A stretch of 37,587 bases of DNA, taken from a virus. The notes beneath the pieces were generated by a model. It worked only from the letters and a program-made list of their open reading frames with translations, was not told the DNA's origin and searched no databases. The stretch spans positions 1-37,587 of the IMG/VR virus record IMGVR_UViG_3300050120_000149; one strand, given 5' to 3'. Below are positions 13,535 to 19,440 of this stretch, piece by piece. Position 1 is the stretch's first letter, and the number at the start of each line of letters is the position of its first letter. The position numbers and the translations under genes are program-made.

Positions 13535-13747
13535 CGCCACGAGGCGAAGCAGCGTAAAAGGGCGGCGCTCTACGGAGCGGCTCGTCCGGTTAGCAGCCGG
13601 GCGGACTTTGAAGCTACGCAACCGCCATGTCTGAAGCATTGGCGGATCAATACAAAACGCGGTCGTCTTAACCCAACGACTGCGGCACGACGATGCTACG
13701 CGTTGACCTGGTTTTACTTCATGGGGCCTTTGTTCCAGCGAGCGTAG
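13535..13747 (+). other. Open frame without start codon, in frame after the zinc-ribbon stop
   Basis: After the TAA at 13532-13534 the same frame runs 70 codons to TAG at 13745-13747. It reads RHEAKQRKRAALYGAARPVS, later ATQPPCLKHWRINTKRG and RRCYALTWFYFMGPLFQRA. There is no ATG, GTG or TTG near its beginning. It could be readthrough of the TAA, a remnant of a longer gene broken by a nonsense change, or chance. An opposing frame (13852 to 13379) is also open, so coding cannot be settled by eye. Confidence 0.3.
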
Positions 13748-13748
13748 C

Positions 13749-13850
13749 GAACCATACGGATACCACACTGAGGTGCCGGGGTGTCGCGCTCCCGATTCAT
13801 CGTAGCGAAAGCTATGGGGGTCGGGGGCGCACTCTGTCCAGCCGTATTCC
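13749..13850. ncRNA. Candidate structured RNA with GAAA-capped hairpin
   Basis: No start codon with a plausible gene is seen here. A 10-bp stem GCGCTCCCGA (13786-13795) / TCGGGGGCGC (13821-13830), with one G-U pair, encloses CGTAGC-GAAA-GCTATG (13801-13816), a GNRA-capped hairpin. ATACGG (13754-13759) pairs with CCGTAT (13842-13847) as a possible outer closing stem. The strand is uncertain; the plus strand is favoured because the G-U pairs work there. Confidence 0.35.
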
Positions 13851-13884
13851 ATCCTGGGATTAGGGGTATCTCGGACAAACGAAG

Positions 13885-13910
13885 AACCCCGCTCCTTGAA
13901 AAGCGGGGTT
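13885..13910. terminator. Bidirectional terminator between convergent early units
   Basis: A perfect 9-bp stem AACCCCGCT (13885-13893) / AGCGGGGTT (13902-13910) with an 8-base loop. It lies between the end of the plus early unit and the stop at 13918 of the minus unit, where both transcripts converge. The flanking T-runs are short, but the position and stem support termination in both directions. Confidence 0.75.
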
Positions 13911-13917
13911 CAATCGG

Positions 13918-14121
13918 TTAGGGCTTTGGCTTACGCCGGTATTCGTTCGCTCGCTTACCACAGGCTTCACACGTTACTCTTGGTACGCCTAGAGGCTCAT
14001 CAGGGGCGATTATTGGCTTACCACACGAGAGGCAACGCCCTTCCTCGCGGCGCTTGGCGGTTTCGCGCTCGCGTTTGGTGAGCGGTTCGTCAGGCATTAT
14101 GTGCGCGCCATTCCGTCTCAT
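13918..14121 (-). CDS. Zinc-ribbon protein with basic N-terminal helix
   Basis: A 67-residue product. A charged helix (LTKRERETAKRREEG) precedes CLSCGKPIIAPDEPLG and TCEACGKRANEYRRKPKP, a four-Cys zinc ribbon with basic tail, typical of small DNA- or RNA-binding proteins. The start at 14121 (MRRNGAH) or 14097 (MPDEPLTK) cannot be separated; the latter resembles common family starts. It is the second gene of the RHH-controlled minus unit and ends at the bidirectional terminator. Confidence 0.65.
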   Translation of the reverse strand: MRRNGAHIMPDEPLTKRERETAKRREEGRCLSCGKPIIAPDEPLGVPRVTCEACGKRANEYRRKPKP

Positions 14122-14130
14122 ACGGTTCCA

Positions 14131-14373
14131 TCAAACGGCCCTCACTTCCAGCACGACCGGCTTGAGTTCGTGGAAATACGAGCGCCCCTGTCCGTTCGAT
14201 ACCGTCTTAGCGCGCTCGGTGACGATCCGCTCGATTGAGCCGATAACGCCCGTGTTGCGTTCGAGGCTCGCAAGCGATTCTTTGGCGCGCTTCAGCGTTT
14301 TGCAGGGCGCGCCGTCAACCCACGTTCCCGGGGCAACGAGGCGAAACGTCACAACCTTGACGCGATCTTCCAT
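14131..14373 (-). CDS. Hypothetical early protein behind the second operator
   Basis: An 80-residue product starting MEDRVKVVTFRLVAPGTWVD. Beta-strands at both ends (VKVVTFRLV; SYFHELKPVVLEVRAV) flank helices (LKRAKESLASLERN), an alpha/beta mini-fold. AAAGGA lies 8 bases before the ATG, a good ribosome site. A promoter overlapped by RHH-type operator sequence lies 50-78 bases upstream, so it should be co-regulated with the repressor. Function is unknown. Confidence 0.6.
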   Translation of the reverse strand: MEDRVKVVTFRLVAPGTWVDGAPCKTLKRAKESLASLERNTGVIGSIERIVTERAKTVSNGQGRSYFHELKPVVLEVRAV

Positions 14374-14418
14374 GCCTGAGGTCCTTTCTCAGTCGGCCGG
14401 CAAGTCGCCGTTCCGTGA

Positions 14419-14451
14419 GCACATTGTCTCACACCATCATACAATGTGCAA
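14419..14451 (-). promoter_or_regulatory. Minus-strand promoter overlapped by RHH-type operator
   Basis: Minus strand -35 TTGCAC (plus 14446-14451), exactly 17 bases, -10 GACAAT (plus 14423-14428). A perfect inverted repeat GCACATTGT (14419-14427) / ACAATGTGC (14441-14449) covers both elements. CATTGTCTCACACC (14422-14435) is the reverse complement of the word at 11913-11926 by the RHH gene. Repressor control of both units is the simplest reading. Confidence 0.65.
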
Positions 14452-14499
14452 GCGAATCAAGCTCAACTCAGGCAACCTTTACAATACACACACGCAAAG

Positions 14500-14568
14500 G
14501 TTTCATGTGGAACACTCGCTAACGCTCGCGCTCGTAAGAGGGACGGGTGAACTGTTTCACGTGAAACC
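14500..14568. promoter_or_regulatory. Chromosomal-type parS site plus degenerate second copy
   Basis: TGTTTCACGTGAAACC at 14553-14568 matches the bacterial parS consensus TGTTTCACGTGAAACA at 15 of 16 positions, with a perfect 14-bp palindrome at 14554-14567. GTTTCATGTGGAAC at 14500-14513 matches 12 of 14 and lies 54 bp away. parS is the ParB/Spo0J CTPase loading site. No ParB-like gene is seen in this genome, so host ParB would be the ligand. Function is inferred from the motif only. Confidence 0.7.
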
Positions 14569-14793
14569 GAGCAACGCACACCGCATAACGCATACCGTGA
14601 ACACGATACACCGCAATGCGTCATGCTGCTAGCTGCGAACGTTGCTGCTCGCTGCAGGCGCTTACACCATACCTTATGGGGAGGCCCTTTACCCTTACCG
14701 CTCTGCTGCGTAGGGACCAAACTCAACAAAATTATTATTTGGAGGAGGTACTCACCTCAGGTCACTCCCCAATTATAACATTTTTGTAAATAG

Positions 14794-14840
14794 CCACTTT
14801 TGTAGAAATACCAGTCCACTTGTAGTGGAGCGGTCCACTT
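14794..14840. repeat. Three CCACTT repeats, iteron-like spacing
   Basis: CCACTT starts at 14794, 14816 and 14835, about two helical turns apart, each followed by T-rich bases and GTAG/GTGG. The middle copy forms the inverted repeat CCACTTGTAGTGG. The block lies in AT-rich sequence just before the late operon. An initiator, activator or late-promoter regulator could bind here; no cognate protein is identified. Confidence 0.45.
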
Positions 14841-14904
14841 ATCGTAGGATACTGTTAAGTATTCTTTACCAACAGAAATGGTTCGTTGGTTGTAAAATAG
14901 GGGT

Positions 14905-15042
14905 GTGATCGTTAAGGGTTTTTACATCAAGTACATTGGTGATGTGTGCCGTCCGTGTTTGCGGCGTTCGCCGGTGCTGCAATGGGATACGATTCTGAAG
15001 GCTCGTCTTAGCTGCGTGCTGTGCGGGGGCCGGGTTGGATGA
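14905..15042 (+). CDS. Zinc-ribbon miniprotein at head of late operon
   Basis: A 45-residue product with a GTG start: MIVKGFYIKYIGDVCRPCLR, then WDTILKARLSCVLCGGRVG. VCRPC and SCVLC form a four-Cys zinc ribbon. The stop overlaps the aminotransferase start (ATGA), so it is translated with the sugar cassette. The start is uncertain because AGGGG lies very close to the GTG. As first gene after the control island it could be a late regulator; that is inference. Confidence 0.5.
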   Translation: MIVKGFYIKYIGDVCRPCLRRSPVLQWDTILKARLSCVLCGGRVG

Positions 15043-16244
15043 GGGTCGAGGTTGCTCAGCAGATCACGGATCACGTTGAGGCCGACTATCTCAGCCAAGT
15101 CGTAGCCTCTGGACGCTACGCTGCCGGTCCCTGGACGGCTCGCTTCGAGCGGGAGTTTGCTGACTGGTGGGGCGTACGCTCGTGCCTCTTGGTCAACAGC
15201 GGCAGCAGCGCTAACCTCTTAGCCATCTCGGCCTTGATGTCGCCCGCGCTGGGTGATCGTGCGCTGAAGCCGGGTGACGAGGTGATCACAGCGGCGTGTG
15301 GGTTCCCGACGACGGTGAACCCGATTGTTCAGAACGGCTTAGTGCCAGTGTTTATCGACTGTGAACTGGAGACGTACAATGCCGATCTCAGCCAACTGGA
15401 AGCGGCTCTCGGCCCTCGCTCACGAGCGGTTATTCTTGCCCATACCTTGGGAAACCCATACGATGCCGGACGGCTCAAAAGCTTCTGTGATGAGCATGAT
15501 CTCTTCTTCATCGAAGATTGTTGTGACGCGGTTGGTGCGACCTGGGCAGGCCAAAGAGTCGGTACGTTCGGAGATTTATCTACAGTCTCGTTCTACCCCG
15601 CCCACCACATGAGCATGGGCGAAGGCGGCGCTGTCCTCAGCGGCACCCGCTTTCGCAAGATCGTGGAAAGCTACCGCGACTGGGGCCGAGACTGCTGGTG
15701 CGCTCCCGGCTGCGACGATACGTGCGGCAAGCGGCTGGGGTGGCAGTTGGGGACGCTGCCCGAGGGGTACGATCACAAATACACCTACGCGCATCGGGGC
15801 TACAACCTCAAGGCCACGGAGTTCTCCGCGGCGCTGGGATGCGCGCAGCTGCGGAAGGTCGATGGGTTCATTGAGAAGCGGCAAGAGAACGCTGGGCATT
15901 TACGGATGTGGATCGACAAGCGAGTGCCGTGGCTAAAAGTTCCGGCGTGGTCAAACTGGGCGAGTTGGTTCGGTCTCCCTCTCCGAGTCATGCCCGGGGC
16001 TCCCATGACCCGTGACGCCCTCTGCGCCTATCTGTGGTCTCATGGTATCGCGACCCGCCTGCTCTTTGCCGGGAACATCACCCGGCACCCGGCGTATGCC
16101 GATGTAAACTACCGCGTGGTGGGAGAGTTACGTAACTCGGACGAGGTGATGAACTCGGTCTTTTGGATTGGCGTTCATCCCGGCCTCGGGGTGGCCGAGT
16201 TGCAGTACGTCGCAGAAACCTTGGCCGGATGCGCGTCCTCGTAA
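15039..16244 (+). CDS. rfbH: RfbH/E1-type NDP-4-keto-6-deoxyhexose 3-dehydrase
   Basis: A 401-residue DegT/DnrJ-family PLP-type enzyme. The usual cofactor Lys site reads SFYPAHHMSMGEGG, with His at 189-190, the hallmark of the dehydrase E1 (DdhC/RfbH), which uses PMP. The [2Fe-2S] cysteines are seen at DCWCAPGCDDTCG (Cys219, 221, 225, 229), then GYDHKYTYAHRGYNLKAT as in E1. E1 removes the C3 hydroxyl of CDP-4-keto-6-deoxyglucose on the way to 3,6-dideoxysugars, with electrons from a reductase (E3) not found here. The ATG at 15039 (ATGA) is preferred to the GTG at 15021. Confidence 0.9.
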   Translation: MRVEVAQQITDHVEADYLSQVVASGRYAAGPWTARFEREFADWWGVRSCLLVNSGSSANLLAISALMSPALGDRALKPGDEVITAACGFPTTVNPIVQNGLVPVFIDCELETYNADLSQLEAALGPRSRAVILAHTLGNPYDAGRLKSFCDEHDLFFIEDCCDAVGATWAGQRVGTFGDLSTVSFYPAHHMSMGEGGAVLSGTRFRKIVESYRDWGRDCWCAPGCDDTCGKRLGWQLGTLPEGYDHKYTYAHRGYNLKATEFSAALGCAQLRKVDGFIEKRQENAGHLRMWIDKRVPWLKVPAWSNWASWFGLPLRVMPGAPMTRDALCAYLWSHGIATRLLFAGNITRHPAYADVNYRVVGELRNSDEVMNSVFWIGVHPGLGVAELQYVAETLAGCASS

Positions 16245-16915
16245 CGGGAGCCACGGGCTTTCTCGGCCCGTACCTCGTTGCGGCCCTCAAGGCCGCTAAC
16301 AACGAGGTCGTTGGCCTTGGCCGCGGTCAGTCACCAGAAGGCAACTTCGATGCACTCGTTCACGCCTCGCTAGAGCCGATGGCTCACTATCTCGCACATG
16401 TGCAAGGACCGTCCGTTCTCTTGTCCTCGGGAGCCGTCGTTACACACGGCAGCGGCTACCTGGACGGCTACGCCGACACCAAGCGTATTCAAGAAGTCGA
16501 GGCATTCTCCGAGGGCATGCAAATCGCACGCATCTTCTCAGTCCTGGGACCTGGGATCGAGAAGCACGAACACATGGCAGCATCCCAGTTCCTCGCACAA
16601 GCGAAGGCTGGTGGCCCGGTCGTCGTTAAGGCCGGAGCCATTCGCTCGTATCTCTACCCCACCGATGTCGCATCAGCCGTCCTAACCATCATGGAACTCG
16701 GCGACGGCCAGCCGTACGACGTTGGTGGCGAAGAACCGATGAACGTCGCGGACCTTGGTGAGCGGATCGGGCGAGCGGCTAAGGTCGCGGTGTACCGGGC
16801 AGAGATCATTGGCGCGATTGATACCTACCTCCCGGACCTTACGCGCCTCAAGGCGCTCGGTTGGAAGCAAACGATCAGCACAGAAGAAGCCATTCGAAGA
16901 ACGCTCGATGCCTGA
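16229..16915 (+). CDS. Compact NAD(P)-dependent SDR, epimerase/reductase type
   Basis: A 228-residue Rossmann enzyme overlapping the dehydrase gene by 16 bases. MRVLVTGATGFLGPYLV holds the G-x-x-G-x-x-G nucleotide motif (7-13). Ser67 and Y81-x3-K85 (YADTK) are the catalytic residues, and RSYLYPTDVASAVL plus YDVGGEEPMNVADL are typical of sugar-nucleotide epimerases and reductases. It is ~70-80 residues shorter than usual; the region between the first beta-alpha unit and the active site is reduced. It would reduce or epimerise the keto-sugar made by the dehydrase. Confidence 0.82.
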   Translation: MRVLVTGATGFLGPYLVAALKAANNEVVGLGRGQSPEGNFDALVHASLEPMAHYLAHVQGPSVLLSSGAVVTHGSGYLDGYADTKRIQEVEAFSEGMQIARIFSVLGPGIEKHEHMAASQFLAQAKAGGPVVVKAGAIRSYLYPTDVASAVLTIMELGDGQPYDVGGEEPMNVADLGERIGRAAKVAVYRAEIIGAIDTYLPDLTRLKALGWKQTISTEEAIRRTLDA

Positions 16916-17486
16916 GCCCGAGTACGTCACCTTCCGCATGGCGCGCACCGCGAACGACGGCACCATCACCAGCCGCGGGGAACGTGTTGCCGGCGTGCTG
17001 TTCACCGTCCGGCGAGCGAAGTGGGTCCGAGGCTACCTCCAGGCAATTGCCGAAGGGCTCACCGGGAAAGCCGCGGCGTTAGCTGGTGGCCGCTACGGTG
17101 GTATTGGAGGCTCGACGCACTTGCCCGATTTGGTCGTGACCCGCAAGATGGAGACGTTCCTTGCGAACCCGGACGTGCAGCAAGCCATTCGGAGCGTGTA
17201 CGAGGAAGTGGGGTTCTCGCTCGAAGATGCGGTGAAGCTCCATCTGCGGCACATCAAAGGCGACATCTCACACGAAGAAGTCACGAAAGACGGAGACGTC
17301 GTGGAAGTCAAACACGCCCCGAACTACCCTGCCCTCAAGGACTGGCTCGCTGTAGCAACGCCGAGAGAGCCGAAGCGCGTGAATGTCCTCACGGCTCGGG
17401 TGGGCATCGCACGAGAGTCGCGCACGGATGGCTCGCCACCGGCAATGGCCGCACGAGCAATTGGAGAAATCATCGATGCGACCTGA
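16908..17486 (+). CDS. Probable small terminase subunit
   Basis: A 192-residue product starting MPEPEYVTFRMARTANDGTI. The segment WVRGYLQAIAEGLTGKAAAL, then VVTRKMETFLANPDVQQAIR, resembles the DNA-recognition helices of small terminases (sites x-A-A-x-x-A-G, then L-x-x-P-x-V-x-x-A-I). The C-terminus is basic and Ala-rich. It lies two to three genes before the large terminase, with sugar genes on both sides. A replication- or packaging-related DNA-binding protein is the alternative. It overlaps the SDR stop by 8 bases. Confidence 0.5.
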   Translation: MPEPEYVTFRMARTANDGTITSRGERVAGVLFTVRRAKWVRGYLQAIAEGLTGKAAALAGGRYGGIGGSTHLPDLVVTRKMETFLANPDVQQAIRSVYEEVGFSLEDAVKLHLRHIKGDISHEEVTKDGDVVEVKHAPNYPALKDWLAVATPREPKRVNVLTARVGIARESRTDGSPPAMAARAIGEIIDAT

Positions 17487-17817
17487 CGAACTCTTTGAAT
17501 CAATCGGTCGTGGCATCGTCAAACAACTCTTAGCGCCTGAGGCCGCTGCGAATGATCCCGCAGCGATGCTCCCGGCTAAGGCCGAGCCTTCGGGGGTCGT
17601 CGTTCCCCCGGAGGCATCGGTTATTCCAGGCGAGGTTCCGCAGCCGTCATTCGATCAAGTGGACGAGCCGCTGCCCGGATTTGAGGGCATTCCGCGCGCC
17701 ACGCTCAAGCAAATGCAAGACGCAATGGAGAAGATCACTCGCGGTCAGGGACCGCCGCCTGGAATGTACGATAAGGACGACCCAAACAACCCCGTCAACT
17801 CGGTACCGCTAAGTTGA
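17476..17817 (+). CDS. Pro-rich acidic hypothetical protein
   Basis: A 113-residue product starting MRPDELFESIGRGIVKQLLA. It is acidic and Pro-rich in the middle (PPEASVIPGEVPQPSFDQVD), with a short helix (LKQMQDAMEKITRG) and a low-complexity end (PPPGMYDKDDPNNP), so it is probably largely disordered. It overlaps the terminase-like gene by 11 bases and the ThDP gene start by 4. A virion or packaging accessory role fits; no family is recognised. Confidence 0.5.
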   Translation: MRPDELFESIGRGIVKQLLAPEAAANDPAAMLPAKAEPSGVVVPPEASVIPGEVPQPSFDQVDEPLPGFEGIPRATLKQMQDAMEKITRGQGPPPGMYDKDDPNNPVNSVPLS

Positions 17818-18332
17818 CGGTCGCCGATGAAGTCGCCGCGTATCTCGCGGAGCGAGGAGTTACATGTGTCTTCGGGATTATCGGGGCGGGTAACATGTCA
17901 CTCTTTGACGCCATCGATCGGCTGGGCCGGACCACAGTTGTATGTTGCCACCACGAACAAGCCGCGGTCATGGCTGCCGCAGCATACTATCGCGTCAGCG
18001 GAGTGGTTACGGCGGCGCTTGTTACAACTGGAGCAGGAAGCAGTAACGCGCTCACAGGTGTCCTCTCAGCCTACATGGATTCAATACCATTGGTGGTACT
18101 CGCCGGCAATGAGGCTTCTACTCGGCGAACGATTGGACGGGCGCGCGGTGTTCAAGGCTACGACTCGGTTGCCGTAGCCGCACCGATGACGAAACGGGCG
18201 CACCGTGTTGAATTCGGACACGGAAGGATGTCGGCGTGCTTGTTCGATAGTTTTCTGACGGCGGAGTGTGGTCGCCCGGGCCCGATCTGGATAGAGATTC
18301 CGATGGATGTGGCGGCAAGTGAAGCAGCTTAG
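17814..18332 (+). CDS. ThDP-dependent enzyme, N-terminal (PYR) domain
   Basis: 172 residues: MTVADEVAAYLAERGVTCVF, then GIIGAGNMSLFDAI, and CCHHEQAAVMAAAAYYRVSG with the catalytic Glu48 that activates ThDP. TTGAGSSNALTGVLSAYMDS and GPIWIEIPMDV complete an acetolactate-synthase-type PYR domain. It ends at the domain border; the rest lies in the next gene in another frame with 26 bases of overlap. Near an E1-type dehydrase, the closest known role is YerE, which adds a two-carbon branch to CDP-4-keto-3,6-dideoxyglucose (yersiniose route). The start is TTG inside the previous stop. Confidence 0.78.
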   Translation: MTVADEVAAYLAERGVTCVFGIIGAGNMSLFDAIDRLGRTTVVCCHHEQAAVMAAAAYYRVSGVVTAALVTTGAGSSNALTGVLSAYMDSIPLVVLAGNEASTRRTIGRARGVQGYDSVAVAAPMTKRAHRVEFGHGRMSACLFDSFLTAECGRPGPIWIEIPMDVAASEAA

Positions 18333-19440
18333 AGACGCGCAACGCCCATTGCTCTTGCTGGGCCACGGCATCCGGCTTGCTGGCGCGGTCGATCTCATCG
18401 ACCCGTTGCTCGACCATCTCGGCATCCCCGCTATCGTTAGCTGGGCCGGGAAGGATATGAGCGATCATCCGCTCATTTACGGTTCGGCAGGCGTCTACGG
18501 CGGCCGTGCGGCGAATCACATCGTGCAGCAGGCCGACTTCATTCTCTGCATCGGTACGCGCCTTGCGATTCCGCAAACGGGCTACGACATCACGAAGTTC
18601 GCGCCCGATGCAAAGATCGTTGTCGTGGACATCGACCCGGAAGAAGCGCACAAGTTCATGGAACACGAACGGTTCACAGGGATTGTCGCGGATGCGAAAG
18701 AGTTCATGCTTGGACTCATGGAGCCGTACCCCATCGACGGCTTCAACCACGATTGGATGGGTTACATCTACGATACGGTGGAGCGGTTCCCCGTCATCGA
18801 GGAGTGCCACGCGGACCCGCCCGGCTTCATCAGCCCGTACCTGTTCCTCAAGCGTCTCGAACAACACCTCAAACCCGATGCCGTGATCGTAACCGATAGC
18901 GGTGGAGCCTTACTCTGTTCGCATCAAGTCATGACGCTGAAGCCGCCGCAGCGGCTCATAACGACCACCGGACTTGGCGAAATGGGCTTCGGGTTGCCTG
19001 GAGCAATCGGTGCATCGTTTGCACGGAACAAAGGCGAGGTAATCTGCCTAAACACGGACGGCAGCATGATGCTGAACCTGCAAGAGCTACAGACGATAGC
19101 GCATCACAACCTGCCGATTAAGATCATCGTGTTCTCGAACGACGGATACGGGATGATTCGCCACAGTCAGAAGGCGATGGGGCTCGCCAAGACGGGGAGT
19201 GACCGCGAAGGCGGCGTGTCGTGCCCGGACTTCCGTGCGATTGGAAATGCGTTTGGCATTCCGTCGATGTTGACGCTTGAGGGAGCCGCAGACTGTCTTC
19301 CGTGGCTGATGCGGTGTAAGGGGCCCGCGTTGCTTGAAGTTCACTGTTCGCCCGAACAGCAGTATCTTCCGAAGCTCATGGGCTCACCCGGATTTTCGCC
19401 GGCACTTGATGAGATTAGTCCGCTCTTGGTCCGCGCATGA
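18307..19440 (+). CDS. ThDP-dependent enzyme, central and PP domains
   Basis: 377 residues. The central domain begins QLRDAQRPLLLLGHGIRLAG and reads IVVVDIDPEEAHKF. The PP domain has TTGLGEMGFGLPGAIGAS, then LNTDGSMMLNLQELQTIAHH and IVFSNDGYGM; the Mg/ThDP motif is T-D-G (250-252) with N278-D279 instead of G-D-G and N-N. Together with the preceding gene it makes one YerE/acetolactate-synthase-like enzyme of normal total length. Whether it is a natural two-subunit form, a frameshifted gene or a sequencing error is open. A weak AGAG precedes the ATG. Confidence 0.78.
   Translation: MWRQVKQLRDAQRPLLLLGHGIRLAGAVDLIDPLLDHLGIPAIVSWAGKDMSDHPLIYGSAGVYGGRAANHIVQQADFILCIGTRLAIPQTGYDITKFAPDAKIVVVDIDPEEAHKFMEHERFTGIVADAKEFMLGLMEPYPIDGFNHDWMGYIYDTVERFPVIEECHADPPGFISPYLFLKRLEQHLKPDAVIVTDSGGALLCSHQVMTLKPPQRLITTTGLGEMGFGLPGAIGASFARNKGEVICLNTDGSMMLNLQELQTIAHHNLPIKIIVFSNDGYGMIRHSQKAMGLAKTGSDREGGVSCPDFRAIGNAFGIPSMLTLEGAADCLPWLMRCKGPALLEVHCSPEQQYLPKLMGSPGFSPALDEISPLLVRA

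Larger units (their letters stand above)
14374..14904. other. Non-coding control island
   Basis: About 530 bases with no gene I would accept. It holds, left to right, an RHH-type operator over a minus-strand promoter, two parS-like palindromes, a GC-rich stretch with short CGCATA-type repeats, a purine-rich GGAGGAGG next to a GAGGT/ACCTC inverted repeat (14745-14758), and an AT-rich block with CCACTT repeats leading into the late plus operon. Late promoter, replication start and partition site are all plausible here. Confidence 0.6.

Noticed and set aside
13379-13852. 157-codon minus-strand open frame
   Set aside because: It overlaps three other candidate elements, including the zinc-ribbon gene, has Arg/Ser/Pro-rich shadow composition, lacks a ribosome site and has no recognisable domain.
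13535-13880. tRNA gene
   Set aside because: Short GC-rich stems are present, but no cloverleaf with a T-arm GTTCRA and matching acceptor stem could be drawn.
14579-14592. Third parS copy at ACCGCATACCGTGAACA-like sequence near 14585-14600
   Set aside because: Only about 8 of 14 palindrome positions agree, close to what chance gives.
14570-14640. CRISPR-like array from the short CGCATA and CACACCGC repeats
   Set aside because: Units are too short and irregular, with no constant spacer length and no cas genes.
14463-14729. 88-codon minus-strand frame covering the parS-like sites
   Set aside because: Ser/Cys-rich, no ribosome site, and it would place operator and palindromes within coding DNA; the region looks regulatory.
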